Shown here: positions 8,035 through 16,456 of the stretch, piece after piece
How the letters are laid out: each line of letters starts with the position of its first letter
Position numbering within the stretch: the stretch's first letter is position 1
Source of the DNA: Micavibrio aeruginosavorus
Lineage (GTDB): Bacteria; Pseudomonadota; Alphaproteobacteria; Micavibrionales; Micavibrionaceae
Assembly: GCA_003241475.1 (NCBI GenBank)
Contig: QFQB01000004.1
Span: 1 to 57,462, forward strand
Reading direction: 5' to 3'
DNA length: 57,462 nucleotides
Position numbers and translations under genes: made by a program
The notes under the pieces: model-generated
Told to the model about the DNA's origin: nothing
Database searches by the model: none
Seen by the model: the letters and a program-made list of their open reading frames with translations, nothing else

Positions 8035-8730
8035 ATGCTTATCGACCCTATAGCCAGAATTAAGACGCTTCGTCACGAGGTAGAAGATATTCTGCTCGAA
8101 CAGATAGGGGGACTGAAATGGGCCTTATATGCCGCATCCGCTGAAGACCATATAAAGCTCTGGGAAAAAAAACGCATACTCGAACGTCAACTAACGTTCT
8201 TTGGCAAAGTCTGCACAAATTTACCCCCGTCTCTGGAGCTATTTACCTTCGAACGACAGCCTCGATCTGCAAAAGACCGCCAGCAATTAAAGGTTGAATT
8301 TTCGCGCCGTGTTCAAAGGCCGTTCTTGATTGAGGTTTTCCAGGATAAGGCCTCACTGAAAACCTTAGAGCGTATGAATCTTAACGATCACCATTTTGCG
8401 GAATTTTTTCGCAATGATACAAACTTACCCAATAATAGCGGGCAGCTCCTTGACCTTTCCGTCGATCATATTGTCGATCGTTGGCTGGGCGGAGACAATA
8501 CTGCCCCCAATTTATGCGTCGTGCCATTTTACCTTAATAGTCTTAAAGATCGTTTTGTTATGTTGCAGGTCATGAACAATCAAACCGATATAATAAGCTT
8601 CCGCCCCCGAATGGATGGACAGGGCAACCGTGTCATAGTCCCCTATATTCCCAATGGCTTTCGCCCACCGACCAGAGACATTCTAAAACTTACCCATGAA
8701 TTGCTTGATCACGACGGGCCGTGCCCTTAA
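8035..8730 (+). CDS. HNH-like nuclease, first of a tandem pair
   Basis: The 231-residue protein is not a known tryptophan gene. Near the C-terminus it has VDHIVDRWLGGDN…PNLCVVPFYLN. This fits an HNH (His-Me finger) core: His145 after Asp144, Asn155/Asn159 in the loop and Asn168 on the helix. The CxxC zinc pairs common in HNH proteins are absent. The N-terminal 60 residues look helical, and a block NLPPSLELF follows. The next gene shares both blocks and the same spacing, so the two are paralogues. The gene has its own -10-like element with no leader and is inserted between trpB and trpA. DNA or RNA cleavage is inferred from the motif; the target is unknown. Confidence 0.72.
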   Translation: MLIDPIARIKTLRHEVEDILLEQIGGLKWALYAASAEDHIKLWEKKRILERQLTFFGKVCTNLPPSLELFTFERQPRSAKDRQQLKVEFSRRVQRPFLIEVFQDKASLKTLERMNLNDHHFAEFFRNDTNLPNNSGQLLDLSVDHIVDRWLGGDNTAPNLCVVPFYLNSLKDRFVMLQVMNNQTDIISFRPRMDGQGNRVIVPYIPNGFRPPTRDILKLTHELLDHDGPCP

Positions 8731-8770
8731 AGCGCTTGCAGAAATACGGAAATAAAGATATCACCGCCTC

Positions 8771-9463
8771 ATGTATGCTCCCGTGCCCACAGAAGACTTA
8801 CAAGCGCTTAAGAAAGCCCTCTATAAGGCGTTCCGCACGCATGAAGCTGGCGTACTTTCGAAGTATCAAAGATCGAGTAGAGACAATCGCCGTAAGGCCA
8901 CTTTTGCTTCGCGTGCAAATGCCGTTCTTTTCGATGCCGTTCTATCCAATCTACCGCCTTGTTTGGAGCTCTCCAGCCATACGCTCGTACAAGCCCCCAC
9001 AGAAGAACGCCAACATCTGCGTCAGGATTTCAACAAAAGCGTGCGCCGATCATTGATACAAGAGATTTTCGCAAATTCCACCCATCATGAGGCCCTGCAA
9101 CGGATGGGCATCGCGCCTGCCCACATCACGCAAATCGCCGCGCAAGGCCAGATTCCCAAGGAGTTCTATGACGCCACGCTCGACCATATCATCCCCCTTA
9201 TCGTCGGCGGCGCCAACGATCCGGCAAACCTGACGCTCATCCCCAATTATCTGAACACGTTCCGCGCCGTTTTCTTCCATGCGCAAAAAGAAGCCGCCGC
9301 CAAGGCCGGGCTGGATAAGGTCCTGACCTTTATTCCCCGAAAGATCAACGGGCGGGTGCCGATGGTGCCCCTTATACCGCGCGGCTTCAGACCGGGTTTC
9401 AGGAATCATCCCGAAGCCTCTTCCATGCAGGTGAACCAGCTGTTCGCCGCTAAGATTTTATAG
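8771..9463 (+). CDS. HNH-like nuclease, second of a tandem pair
   Basis: The 230-residue protein is a diverged paralogue of the preceding gene. It shares NLPPCLEL (residues 60-67) and the nuclease-like core LDHIIPLIVGGAND…ANLTLIPNYLN, with His139, Asn149, Asn153 and Asn162. It also shares a C-terminal IPRGFRP that matches IPNGFRP in the first copy. Overall similarity between copies is low outside these blocks, so the duplication is old. No Shine-Dalgarno is evident before the ATG; another start upstream in frame is not available. Base composition resembles the neighbours more than the first copy does. It lies 34 bases before trpA. Confidence 0.72.
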   Translation: MYAPVPTEDLQALKKALYKAFRTHEAGVLSKYQRSSRDNRRKATFASRANAVLFDAVLSNLPPCLELSSHTLVQAPTEERQHLRQDFNKSVRRSLIQEIFANSTHHEALQRMGIAPAHITQIAAQGQIPKEFYDATLDHIIPLIVGGANDPANLTLIPNYLNTFRAVFFHAQKEAAAKAGLDKVLTFIPRKINGRVPMVPLIPRGFRPGFRNHPEASSMQVNQLFAAKIL

Positions 9464-9497
9464 TCGCTTTCCGCCGCGTTTCCGCTAGGATGCGGCC

Positions 9498-10313
9498 ATG
9501 ACAAACCGGATAGACCAGACATTTGCCGCTCTTAAAGCCGAAGGCCGCAAGGCGCTTGCCAGCTATTACATGGCAGGCGACCCCGAGCCGCAAACCTCTC
9601 TCGCCGTGCTTGAGGAGCTGGCCAAATCCGTCGATATCCTTGAAATCGGCATGCCCTTCACAGACCCGATGGCGGATGGACCCGTCATTCAAGCGGCAGG
9701 ACTTCGCGCTCTTAAAGCTGGCATGACACTCAAAGGCGTCATGAAAATTGTGCAACGGTTCCGCAGCAAAAATAACGGTACCCCTATCGTCCTCATGGGG
9801 TATCTTAATCCGATCATGGCTTACGGATACGAAAAATTTATCAATGATTGCAAATCGATAGGAATAGACGGACTTATCATTGCCGATCTGCCGCCGGAAG
9901 AAGATGAGGAAATCGTTCAAAAAGCGCAGCAAAATAATATACATCTTATCCGGTTGGTCGCGCCCACCACGAACGAAGCCCGTCTGCCCGAAATTCTCAA
10001 AACGGCGGGCGGCTTTCTTTATTATGTGTCGATCGCGGGGATCACAGGCACGGCTTCGGCGGATCCTGTCAAAGTCGGCACCCATATCGCCGCCATTAAA
10101 AAACAGACGAACCTGCCGGTTCTGGCCGGTTTCGGGATCAAAACCCCCGAAGACGCCAGCGCCATGGCCGCCATTTCCGATGGCGTGATTGTCGGCTCCG
10201 CCCTCATCCAGCCTGTGGCGGAAAATCCGGCGGATCCCGCGTTGCCGGGTAAAATCGGCGCCATGGCCGCCCGTTTGGCCTCTGCCGTGCGGGACGTTAA
10301 AAAAGCCGCATAA
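9498..10313 (+). CDS. trpA: Tryptophan synthase alpha chain
   Basis: Cleaves indole-3-glycerol phosphate and channels indole to TrpB. The 271-residue TIM barrel has the catalytic Glu49 (ILEIGMPF) and Asp60 (DPMADGP) at exactly the E. coli positions. It also has VLMGYLNPIMAYG, LIIADLPPEE, VSIAGITGT and the phosphate site GFGIKTPE/VIVGSAL. A hexamer TAGGAT ends six bases before the ATG and no Shine-Dalgarno is seen, so it may have its own promoter and a leaderless message. That would compensate for its separation from trpB. Confidence 0.97.
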   Translation: MTNRIDQTFAALKAEGRKALASYYMAGDPEPQTSLAVLEELAKSVDILEIGMPFTDPMADGPVIQAAGLRALKAGMTLKGVMKIVQRFRSKNNGTPIVLMGYLNPIMAYGYEKFINDCKSIGIDGLIIADLPPEEDEEIVQKAQQNNIHLIRLVAPTTNEARLPEILKTAGGFLYYVSIAGITGTASADPVKVGTHIAAIKKQTNLPVLAGFGIKTPEDASAMAAISDGVIVGSALIQPVAENPADPALPGKIGAMAARLASAVRDVKKAA

Positions 10314-10369
10314 ATCTATTATATTTATTTAATTTCAAATAGTTAATAATACATCAGCCTGCGGATAAC

Positions 10370-10385
10370 CCCTTGGCCACAAGGG
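10370..10385 (+). terminator. Possible weak terminator between trpA and accD
   Basis: Perfect hairpin CCCTTG-GCCA-CAAGGG, followed by CGATTTTCTT. The T run is offset and interrupted, and it merges with the predicted accD -35 box, so termination would be inefficient. Confidence 0.35.
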
Positions 10386-10393
10386 CGATTTTC

Positions 10394-10423
10394 TTGACTT
10401 TACAAGGCCATCGGCGCTAAATG
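10394..10423 (+). promoter_or_regulatory. Predicted accD promoter
   Basis: TTGACT (10394-10399), an 18-base spacer and TAAATG (10418-10423). The start would fall near 10430, leaving a leader of about 25 bases with AAGG seven bases before the accD ATG. Confidence 0.45.
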
Positions 10424-10455
10424 CGGGCCTGTTTCAACAATGATCAAGGCCCTGA

Positions 10456-11484
10456 ATGAACTGGCTGACCAATTTCATCCGTCCCCGCATCCGCTCGATT
10501 ATCGCCGAACAAAAAGACGTTCCCGACAATCTCTGGCAAAAATGCGAGTCTTGCGACGGCATGCTCTTCCACAAAGAACTCAAGGCTAACCTGAATGTTT
10601 GCTACCACTGCGGCCATCACCTCGCCATCGATGTAAAAGAACGTCTTGAGCTGATGTTCGACGGCGGCGCGTTCCAGCGCATCCCTACCCCGCGCGTTCC
10701 GCACGATCCGCTGAAATTCAAAGACAGCAAGAAATACGTCGACCGCCTGAGCGCGTCCCAGAAAAAGACCAAGGAATCGGATGCCATCATTCTGGCCAGC
10801 GGCACGATCGGCGGCAACAAAGCCGTAATCGCCGCCTTCGATTTCGCCTTTATGGGCGGCTCGATGGGGACGGCCGTGGGCGAAGGCATCGTCAAAGCGG
10901 CTGAAACAGCCGTAAAGGAAAATGCCGCGCTCATCGTCATTCCATCCTCCGGCGGCGCGCGCATGCAAGAGGGCGCATTTTCGCTTATGCAAATGCCGCG
11001 CACGATTATCGCCGTCGATATGGTCAAGGAAGAAGGCCTGCCTTATTTGGTCCTTCTGACAAATCCAACGACCGGCGGCGTATCCGCTTCTTTCGCGATG
11101 GTTGGAGACATACACCTTGCCGAACCCGGCGCCATGATCGGCTTTGCCGGGCGCCGTGTGATCGAAGAAACGGTCCGCGAAACCCTGCCTAAGGAATTCC
11201 AGACAGCCGAATACCTGCTCGAGCGCGGAATGGTTGATATGGTCGTCAAGCGCGCCGAACTGAAAGAAACGATCGGACGCCTGCTGGACCTCCTCATGAT
11301 CCGCAACGTCGGTACGGGTGATACCAAGGGCAAATCGAACCTCAAGTTGCTAGGCGGCGGCGGCAAGCTTGCCGCGAAACAGAATAAACAGGTCGCCGCC
11401 GGCACGGTAGCCATTCTGAAAAAGAAGGCGGCGAACGCGGGTCAGGGGACCCCCAAGCCGGCCAAAAAATCTGCAAGCCGGTAA
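10456..11484 (+). CDS. accD: Acetyl-CoA carboxylase carboxyltransferase subunit beta
   Basis: With AccA it transfers the carboxyl group from biotin-BCCP to acetyl-CoA, the committed step of fatty acid synthesis. The 342-residue protein has the N-terminal zinc ribbon (Cys30, Cys33, Cys49, Cys52) and the crotonase-type core with SGGARMQEG and TNPTTGGVSASFAM. GMVDMVV follows near the end of the core. A Lys/Ala/Pro-rich tail of about 45 residues (KKKAANAGQGTPKPAKK) extends the usual length of about 300. accD-folC adjacency is common in proteobacteria. A terminator follows. Confidence 0.97.
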   Translation: MNWLTNFIRPRIRSIIAEQKDVPDNLWQKCESCDGMLFHKELKANLNVCYHCGHHLAIDVKERLELMFDGGAFQRIPTPRVPHDPLKFKDSKKYVDRLSASQKKTKESDAIILASGTIGGNKAVIAAFDFAFMGGSMGTAVGEGIVKAAETAVKENAALIVIPSSGGARMQEGAFSLMQMPRTIIAVDMVKEEGLPYLVLLTNPTTGGVSASFAMVGDIHLAEPGAMIGFAGRRVIEETVRETLPKEFQTAEYLLERGMVDMVVKRAELKETIGRLLDLLMIRNVGTGDTKGKSNLKLLGGGGKLAAKQNKQVAAGTVAILKKKAANAGQGTPKPAKKSASR

Positions 11485-11504
11485 TGACCACACTCATGAT
11501 TTCA

Positions 11505-11543
11505 AATTCCGCCGGTGCAATTGCGTCGGCGGAATTTTCTTTT
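11505..11543 (+). terminator. Rho-independent terminator after accD
   Basis: Ten-base perfect stem AATTCCGCCG / CGGCGGAATT (11505-11536), with a 12-base loop that itself contains GCAATTGC, followed by TTTTCTTTT. It ends just before folC, so folC may be expressed partly by read-through. Confidence 0.8.
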
Positions 11544-11553
11544 ATGGGAACAA

Positions 11554-12954
11554 ATGACGGAAAAGAAAACGATGGGTATCGATATGAATAAGCGGGTCAT
11601 ACCGCGGTTCAACGGTGCGTCTGATGACCCGTTCATCGAGGCCCGCCTGCGCGAGGTGATGGACCACATGTATGGCTTCTATCACACGGAAATCGAGCTG
11701 TCTCTGGACCGCACGTATCGTTTTCTCGAGCGGCTCGGCAACCCGCATCTGCGCTTGCCGCAGGTGGTGCATGTGGCTGGAACCAATGGCAAAGGCTCAA
11801 CAATTGCAACACTTCGCGCGCTTCTAGAAGCCTCGGGTCAGACGGTGCATATCTATAGTTCACCCCATTTGGTTCACCCGACCGAGCGCATCCGCCTTGC
11901 CGGAAATCCGATCACGTCACAAGGCCTGATCGACGTTCTGACGGAGTGTATCGAAATCAACAATGGTGAACCGATTACCTTCTTCGAGATGTTTACCTGT
12001 GCGGCGTTTCTGGCGTTCAGCCGTGTGTCAGCCGACTGGCTCTTGCTGGAGACAGGCATGGGCGGGCGGCTCGATACGACCAATGTGGTGGCGCATCCGA
12101 AACTCGCCATTATCACCACCATTTCCTATGATCATATGAAATTTCTGGGCGATTCATTGACCCAGATCGCCTTTGAAAAAGCAGGTATCATGAAATCCGG
12201 CGTGCCCTGCGTTATCGGCCACCAGACGGACGAAGCGGTGCAAGCCGGAGTCATCAATGTTTTCCAAAATTACTCTACAAACTTATCCACAGAAGCTCCG
12301 CTGGTGCGCGAAGGCGCACACTGGGCCAGTGCCCCTGAATCGGACCAACTCTTGTTTCGCTACGGAAGTGACTCTATTGCGCTTCCAAAACCCGCACTTC
12401 TGGGGAATCATCAATATTGGAACGCCGGCGCCGCCCTTGCCGCATTCAGGATCATTGCGCCGGAGCATTTTAAAGCGGATACTTTATCCACAGGTTTGGC
12501 CAATGTTGAATGGCCGGGGCGTCTGCAGACTCTGGAAACCCACCCGTACAAAGATCTCCTGCCCGAAGACTGGCACCTCATCATCGATGGCGGCCACAAC
12601 GACAGCGCCGGCATGGTCTTGGGCGAACAAATGAAGAGCTGGAAGGAACACGATCCGCGTGCTCTTCACATAATCATCGCCATGGTCAACAGAAAAGACC
12701 CCGCCGCTTTTCTCAAACCCCTATTGCCATATGCCGCCAGCATAACGGCAACGCGGATTAAGGGCGAAGCCACGTCCTTCCAGCCAGACGAGCTGGCCGT
12801 CCTTGCCCGCGAACTTGGTTTCCAGAATGTTTCAAGCGCTCCAGACGCACGTACGGCTCTCGTACAGCTGGCCGCTCGTCACAAGAACAAAAAAAAGAGC
12901 CGCGTGCTGATCACCGGCTCTCTGTTCCTGATGGGGAATATTTTGGCAGAGTAA
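11554..12954 (+). CDS. folC: Dihydrofolate synthase / folylpolyglutamate synthase
   Basis: Adds glutamate to dihydropteroate and to folates. I chose the ATG at 11554, since the upstream part of the frame overlaps the accD terminator; the ATGs at 11572 and 11584 are alternatives. The 466-residue protein has the P-loop HVAGTNGKGST (residues 73-83), SSPHLVHPTERIRL, the Mur-ligase-type ETGMGGRLDTTN and ISYDHMKFLGDS. It also has the lysine-containing IAFEKAGIMK and the C-terminal-domain motif IIDGGHND. Length and motif order are those of the bifunctional enzyme. It ends one base before the stop of a convergent small ORF. Confidence 0.95.
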   Translation: MTEKKTMGIDMNKRVIPRFNGASDDPFIEARLREVMDHMYGFYHTEIELSLDRTYRFLERLGNPHLRLPQVVHVAGTNGKGSTIATLRALLEASGQTVHIYSSPHLVHPTERIRLAGNPITSQGLIDVLTECIEINNGEPITFFEMFTCAAFLAFSRVSADWLLLETGMGGRLDTTNVVAHPKLAIITTISYDHMKFLGDSLTQIAFEKAGIMKSGVPCVIGHQTDEAVQAGVINVFQNYSTNLSTEAPLVREGAHWASAPESDQLLFRYGSDSIALPKPALLGNHQYWNAGAALAAFRIIAPEHFKADTLSTGLANVEWPGRLQTLETHPYKDLLPEDWHLIIDGGHNDSAGMVLGEQMKSWKEHDPRALHIIIAMVNRKDPAAFLKPLLPYAASITATRIKGEATSFQPDELAVLARELGFQNVSSAPDARTALVQLAARHKNKKKSRVLITGSLFLMGNILAE

Positions 12955-12955
12955 A

Positions 12956-13126
12956 TCAGCCGCCGTGCGTGATGCGCGGCAGTTTTTCGATTCTGTTCTG
13001 AAGATCCACTACTTCCTCGCGCGAATTAACGCGCAGTTGGCGTAATGAGGGAGAGAAGTTCTCTTCGCGCCCCAGGCTTCGAGAAAATATCCGCTTCAAG
13101 ACTTGTGAGACTTTCGATTCCGCCAT
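12956..13126 (-). CDS. Candidate small protein, 56 residues, overlapping the PRTase-like gene
   Basis: The frame reads from ATG at 13126 to TGA at 12956-12958 in the +1 frame relative to the PRTase-like gene, and overlaps its last 101 bases. It begins MAESKVSQVLKRIFSR and ends VVDLQNRIEKLPRITHGG. It is basic and strongly helix-forming. Reasons to take it seriously are that it fills an otherwise empty 70-base gap and that its stop lies one base from the convergent folC stop, as at other junctions in this window. Against it: no Shine-Dalgarno is visible and no homologue is known to me. It could also be the true C-terminus of the PRTase-like protein reached by a frameshift. Confidence 0.35.
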   Translation of the reverse strand: MAESKVSQVLKRIFSRSLGREENFSPSLRQLRVNSREEVVDLQNRIEKLPRITHGG

Positions 13127-13799
13127 TGATTTTGCTACCGATCCATTTTCGTATGTAAGTACTAAAGTTTGATTCTACGCTCTGTATTTGCCGCTGAGAA
13201 GGATTTAATTGCAGATCCTGCCCGTCCGGCGTCGACAGCACCATCCCCAAGACCACATCGCTACCGTTGTCCATGAGATGGCCCCTCAGATCTGCCAAGG
13301 TGCTACCACTTAACATATTATCATCAATTAGAATATGCGGCGCACCTTTTTTGCTGACACCCTCGAATTCCGCGGCCGCGCACAAGGCGCGCTCCATCTT
13401 GGAAAACGTTTTTCGGGACATCTGACTGATTTCAATGACGCTTGTGTCCACTTCCAAGCCCAATTCGCGTCCCAAATGGACTGCTGCGGCACGGGCAAGC
13501 TTGTTTTTGCTGTGTTCTTTGTAGGGAGCCACAATGATCGGTTTTTGGCCGTATTCAGCCTCGATCGCTTTAACTTCCATGGCCATTCTGGCAAGTTGCA
13601 AATGGTCTATGGAATCCCGAACGACGCGGATGGCGCTATCCTTATCGCCGCCGTACTTGGCTCCCCAGTAAGAAGGGTGGTCCGAAAGGCCGGGCGTCCT
13701 CTTTAATGCCTCGTCGACGGGCTTATCCCTCAACCAGCTCTGCTTGTAGTGGGAGGCGGTTAGGACTTTTAAACCTTTGTCATTGAATGTATGACGCAC
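13026..13799 (-). CDS. Phosphoribosyltransferase-like protein
   Basis: About 257 residues from the GTG at 13799. A TTG at 13814 is also in frame but overlaps a TATATT hexamer that could be its -10. The region ILIDDNMLSGSTLADL matches the type I PRTase PRPP loop, with the acidic pair Asp-Asp and a SGST turn, followed by the strand VVLGMVLST. Before it, PIIVAPYKEHSKNKLARAAA resembles the preceding strand-helix unit. The N-terminal 90 residues are not recognised. The cytoplasmic substrate is unknown. A single gene, divergent from chvI and convergent with folC. The C-terminal 33 codons overlap the candidate 56-residue ORF. Confidence 0.72.
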   Translation of the reverse strand: MRHTFNDKGLKVLTASHYKQSWLRDKPVDEALKRTPGLSDHPSYWGAKYGGDKDSAIRVVRDSIDHLQLARMAMEVKAIEAEYGQKPIIVAPYKEHSKNKLARAAAVHLGRELGLEVDTSVIEISQMSRKTFSKMERALCAAAEFEGVSKKGAPHILIDDNMLSGSTLADLRGHLMDNGSDVVLGMVLSTPDGQDLQLNPSQRQIQSVESNFSTYIRKWIGSKINGGIESLTSLEADIFSKPGARRELLSLITPTAR

Positions 13800-13851
13800 T
13801 TCAATCTCACACAATATACATAAAATAATTTAGATCATTACAGTAGCACGT

Positions 13852-13865
13852 TAATTTATAAATTA
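13852..13865. promoter_or_regulatory. Perfect AT-rich palindrome in the PRTase/chvI intergenic region
   Basis: TAATTTATAAATTA is a perfect 14-base palindrome in the 220-base divergent region. With the preceding T it reads TTAA-N7-ATTA, one mismatch from the CtrA consensus TTAA-N7-TTAA. It may be an operator. In such AT-rich DNA chance is also plausible. Confidence 0.25.
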
Positions 13866-14022
13866 CCAATTCTTACTTGTAAAAAATGTAATTTTTGAAA
13901 GAAATATACAATCTGGCGAAGCATAATTTCTCCCCGATACCATTGAAATGCCCATATTGCGCCTTGATTGGGTCCCGATTGGGGGTTAAATCATTGATGG
14001 TATTATAAAGAGGCAGTTTTTG

Positions 14023-14724
14023 ATGACGCACAGCATTACCCTGATCGACGATGACCGGAACATTCTGACCTCCGTGTCCATGGCACTGGAAGCCGAAGGC
14101 TTTTCCGTTAAAACCTTCTCCGATGGCGAAGAGGGGTTGAAGGGCGTCACCGCCGCGCCGCCGGATCTCGTCGTCCTCGATATCAAGATGCCGCGTATGG
14201 ACGGTATGGAAGTGCTTTCCAAACTGCGCGAACAATCGGCCATTCCTGTTATTTTCCTGACCTCCAAGGACGACGAGGTTGACGAGGTGATCGGCCTGCG
14301 CATGGGCGCGGATGATTACATCACAAAGCCCTTTTCCCAGAGGCTTTTGATCGAACGCATCCGCGCTTTGTTGCGCCGTCAGGACCTGCAAAAACAAAAG
14401 GATGACGAACCTAAAGCAAAAACGGAAAAAGTGGTGCGCGGCCATCTCGAGCTGGATGACGCCCGTCATTTGTGCACATGGAAAGGCCAGCCCGTCAACC
14501 TCACCGTGACAGAATACCTTCTTGTCAAAGCCTTGGCTCAGCGCCCCGGCCACGTTAAGAACAGAGATCAGTTGATCGACATGGCCTATGGTGAGAATAT
14601 CTATGTCGATGACAGAACCATCGATTCCCACATCAAACGGGTCCGTAAGAAATTCAAGCAAACGGACACCGATTTCAACCATATCGAAACCCTCTACGGA
14701 ATCGGGTACCGGTACAAGGAATAG
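14023..14724 (+). CDS. chvI: OmpR-family response regulator, ChvI type
   Basis: The 233-residue protein starts at the ATG at 14023; a TTG directly before it is a less likely start. The receiver domain holds the acidic pocket (Asp9-11), the phospho-acceptor Asp53 in VLDIKMPRMDG, the Thr in FLTSKDD and the Lys in YITKPF. A winged-helix DNA-binding domain follows a charged linker (residues 125-140) and ends DRTIDSHIKRVRKKF…YGIGYRYKE, as in ChvI. In other alphaproteobacteria, ChvI controls envelope, acid and host-response genes. It is followed at once by its kinase gene. Confidence 0.93.
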   Translation: MTHSITLIDDDRNILTSVSMALEAEGFSVKTFSDGEEGLKGVTAAPPDLVVLDIKMPRMDGMEVLSKLREQSAIPVIFLTSKDDEVDEVIGLRMGADDYITKPFSQRLLIERIRALLRRQDLQKQKDDEPKAKTEKVVRGHLELDDARHLCTWKGQPVNLTVTEYLLVKALAQRPGHVKNRDQLIDMAYGENIYVDDRTIDSHIKRVRKKFKQTDTDFNHIETLYGIGYRYKE

Positions 14725-14731
14725 CGCGCCC

Positions 14732-16453
14732 GTGTCGGGACTCTCCCTTTTGGTCAGATTGCTCAAGCGCAAAAAACGCGTCCGCGACGATTTCGACCTC
14801 AATCACCCAACCGACCAGATGAGCGGCCTGACGGTCCGCATCCTTGCGGTGAATATCATCGCGATCATGATTTTGGGTCTGGGCATCCTTTATCTGGGCC
14901 AGTACACGGATTCATTAATCGAAGGAGAACTGGCCGGCCTTCGTTCCGAAGCGCAACTTTTCTCGGGCGCTATTTCCGAAGGCGCCGTACGCCCGGTCTT
15001 CCAGATTTCGCCTATCCCGTTTGAAGATCCGCAGGAAATAGAAGCCGTCAAACCCGAACTGGCGCGCCGCATGGTGCGCCGCCTTGGAGAAATCGGCAAA
15101 AGCCGTATACGGCTTTATGCCATTGATGGTTCTGTGCTGGCGGACTCGCACCAACTATCCAGCGGGCCGGACGGCGTAGAGATGGAAAATCTTGTTCCCG
15201 CCGCGCAAAAAGTGACATTCGATTCCCTCTTTACGCAATCCGCGACGCGCTTTCTCGACCTCATCCCGATGAAAACGCAGCTGACGCAATTTCCCGACAG
15301 CCAGATCGCCAATATCTACACCTTTCCAGACACGCAATCCGCCTTGTCGGGCACGGTGCAGGCCAGCGCATGGAAAGACAAAAGCGGACGCATCATCCTG
15401 ACCGTCGCCGCCCCCATTCAAAAGGCGAAACAGGTAATGGGCGTCGTCCTTTTGCTGCGCGACGGCGCAGAGCTGGAAAAATCTATTGCAGAAGTGCGCG
15501 TCGATGTTTTCCGCGTATTTCTTGGCTCTCTCGGCATCACGGTCATGCTCTCGATCTACCTGTCCGGCCTCATCTCCCGTCCGCTCCAGCGCCTCGCTTT
15601 TGCTGCGGAAGCCGTGCGACAAGGCAAAGGCCGCTACATCGAGATTCCCGATATGTCGCACCGGAACGACGAAATCGGCGAATTGTCGCTGGCCCTGCGC
15701 GATATGACCTACGCGCTCTTTACCCGCATGGACACGATCGAGCGTTTTGCTGCGGATGTGGCCCATGAAATCAAGAACCCGCTGACCAGCCTTCGCAGCG
15801 CCGTGGAAACGGCCAGCCGCATCAAGGATGAAGACAACCGCAAAAAACTGATGGATATCATCCAGCATGACGTCCAGCGGCTCGACCGCCTGATCTCGGA
15901 CATCTCCAGCGCCTCGCGCCTCGATGCGGAACTTTCGCGCGACGAAATGGGGCGGGTGGATATCCCGGCCCTCATGTTCCGACTGCGCGATGCCTACAAG
16001 CAGCCGCTCAAGCGCGGCGGCAACGATCAGGACGGAGAAGACACCAAAATCGTTCTGGAGATGCCCGAAGAGGGCGGCCTTGCCGTGAAGGGGAATACGG
16101 ATCGTCTGGCGCAGGTTTTCGGCAACCTGTTGTCCAACGCCCTATCCTTCTCCCCCGATCATGCGCAGGTCTTTGTGCGGGTTCTGGTGCAAAACGACAC
16201 GATCATGGTGCAAGTAGACGATGAAGGCCCCGGCATTCCTGAAAACAAGCTCACCACCATCTTCGAGCGCTTTTACACCGAACGCCCCGACCACGAAGGC
16301 TATGGCAACCATTCCGGCCTCGGTCTATCGATCTCCAAACAGATCGTCGAGGCGCACGGTGGTCAATTGTGGGCGGAAAACCGCCGCAAGGACGACGGCT
16401 CCATCATCGGCGCTCGTTTCAATGTCGTTTTAAACAAACTGCCGCAGGCCTGA
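14732..16453 (+). CDS. chvG: Sensor histidine kinase, ChvG type
   Basis: I chose the GTG at 14732, eight bases after the chvI stop, giving 573 residues; an ATG at 14819 is the alternative. The cytoplasmic N-terminus is basic. The first membrane segment (about 37-58) is followed by a periplasmic sensor of about 200 residues, a second membrane segment (about 258-282) and a HAMP domain. The phospho-acceptor is His345 in DVAHEIKNPL. The ATPase domain has NLLSNALSFSP (N box), DEGPGIPE (G1), FERFYTERP (F) and GLGLSISK (G2). It autophosphorylates and passes phosphate to ChvI. In many alphaproteobacteria hprK follows; here rapZ is next. Confidence 0.93.
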   Translation: MSGLSLLVRLLKRKKRVRDDFDLNHPTDQMSGLTVRILAVNIIAIMILGLGILYLGQYTDSLIEGELAGLRSEAQLFSGAISEGAVRPVFQISPIPFEDPQEIEAVKPELARRMVRRLGEIGKSRIRLYAIDGSVLADSHQLSSGPDGVEMENLVPAAQKVTFDSLFTQSATRFLDLIPMKTQLTQFPDSQIANIYTFPDTQSALSGTVQASAWKDKSGRIILTVAAPIQKAKQVMGVVLLLRDGAELEKSIAEVRVDVFRVFLGSLGITVMLSIYLSGLISRPLQRLAFAAEAVRQGKGRYIEIPDMSHRNDEIGELSLALRDMTYALFTRMDTIERFAADVAHEIKNPLTSLRSAVETASRIKDEDNRKKLMDIIQHDVQRLDRLISDISSASRLDAELSRDEMGRVDIPALMFRLRDAYKQPLKRGGNDQDGEDTKIVLEMPEEGGLAVKGNTDRLAQVFGNLLSNALSFSPDHAQVFVRVLVQNDTIMVQVDDEGPGIPENKLTTIFERFYTERPDHEGYGNHSGLGLSISKQIVEAHGGQLWAENRRKDDGSIIGARFNVVLNKLPQA

Positions 16454-16456
16454 TCC

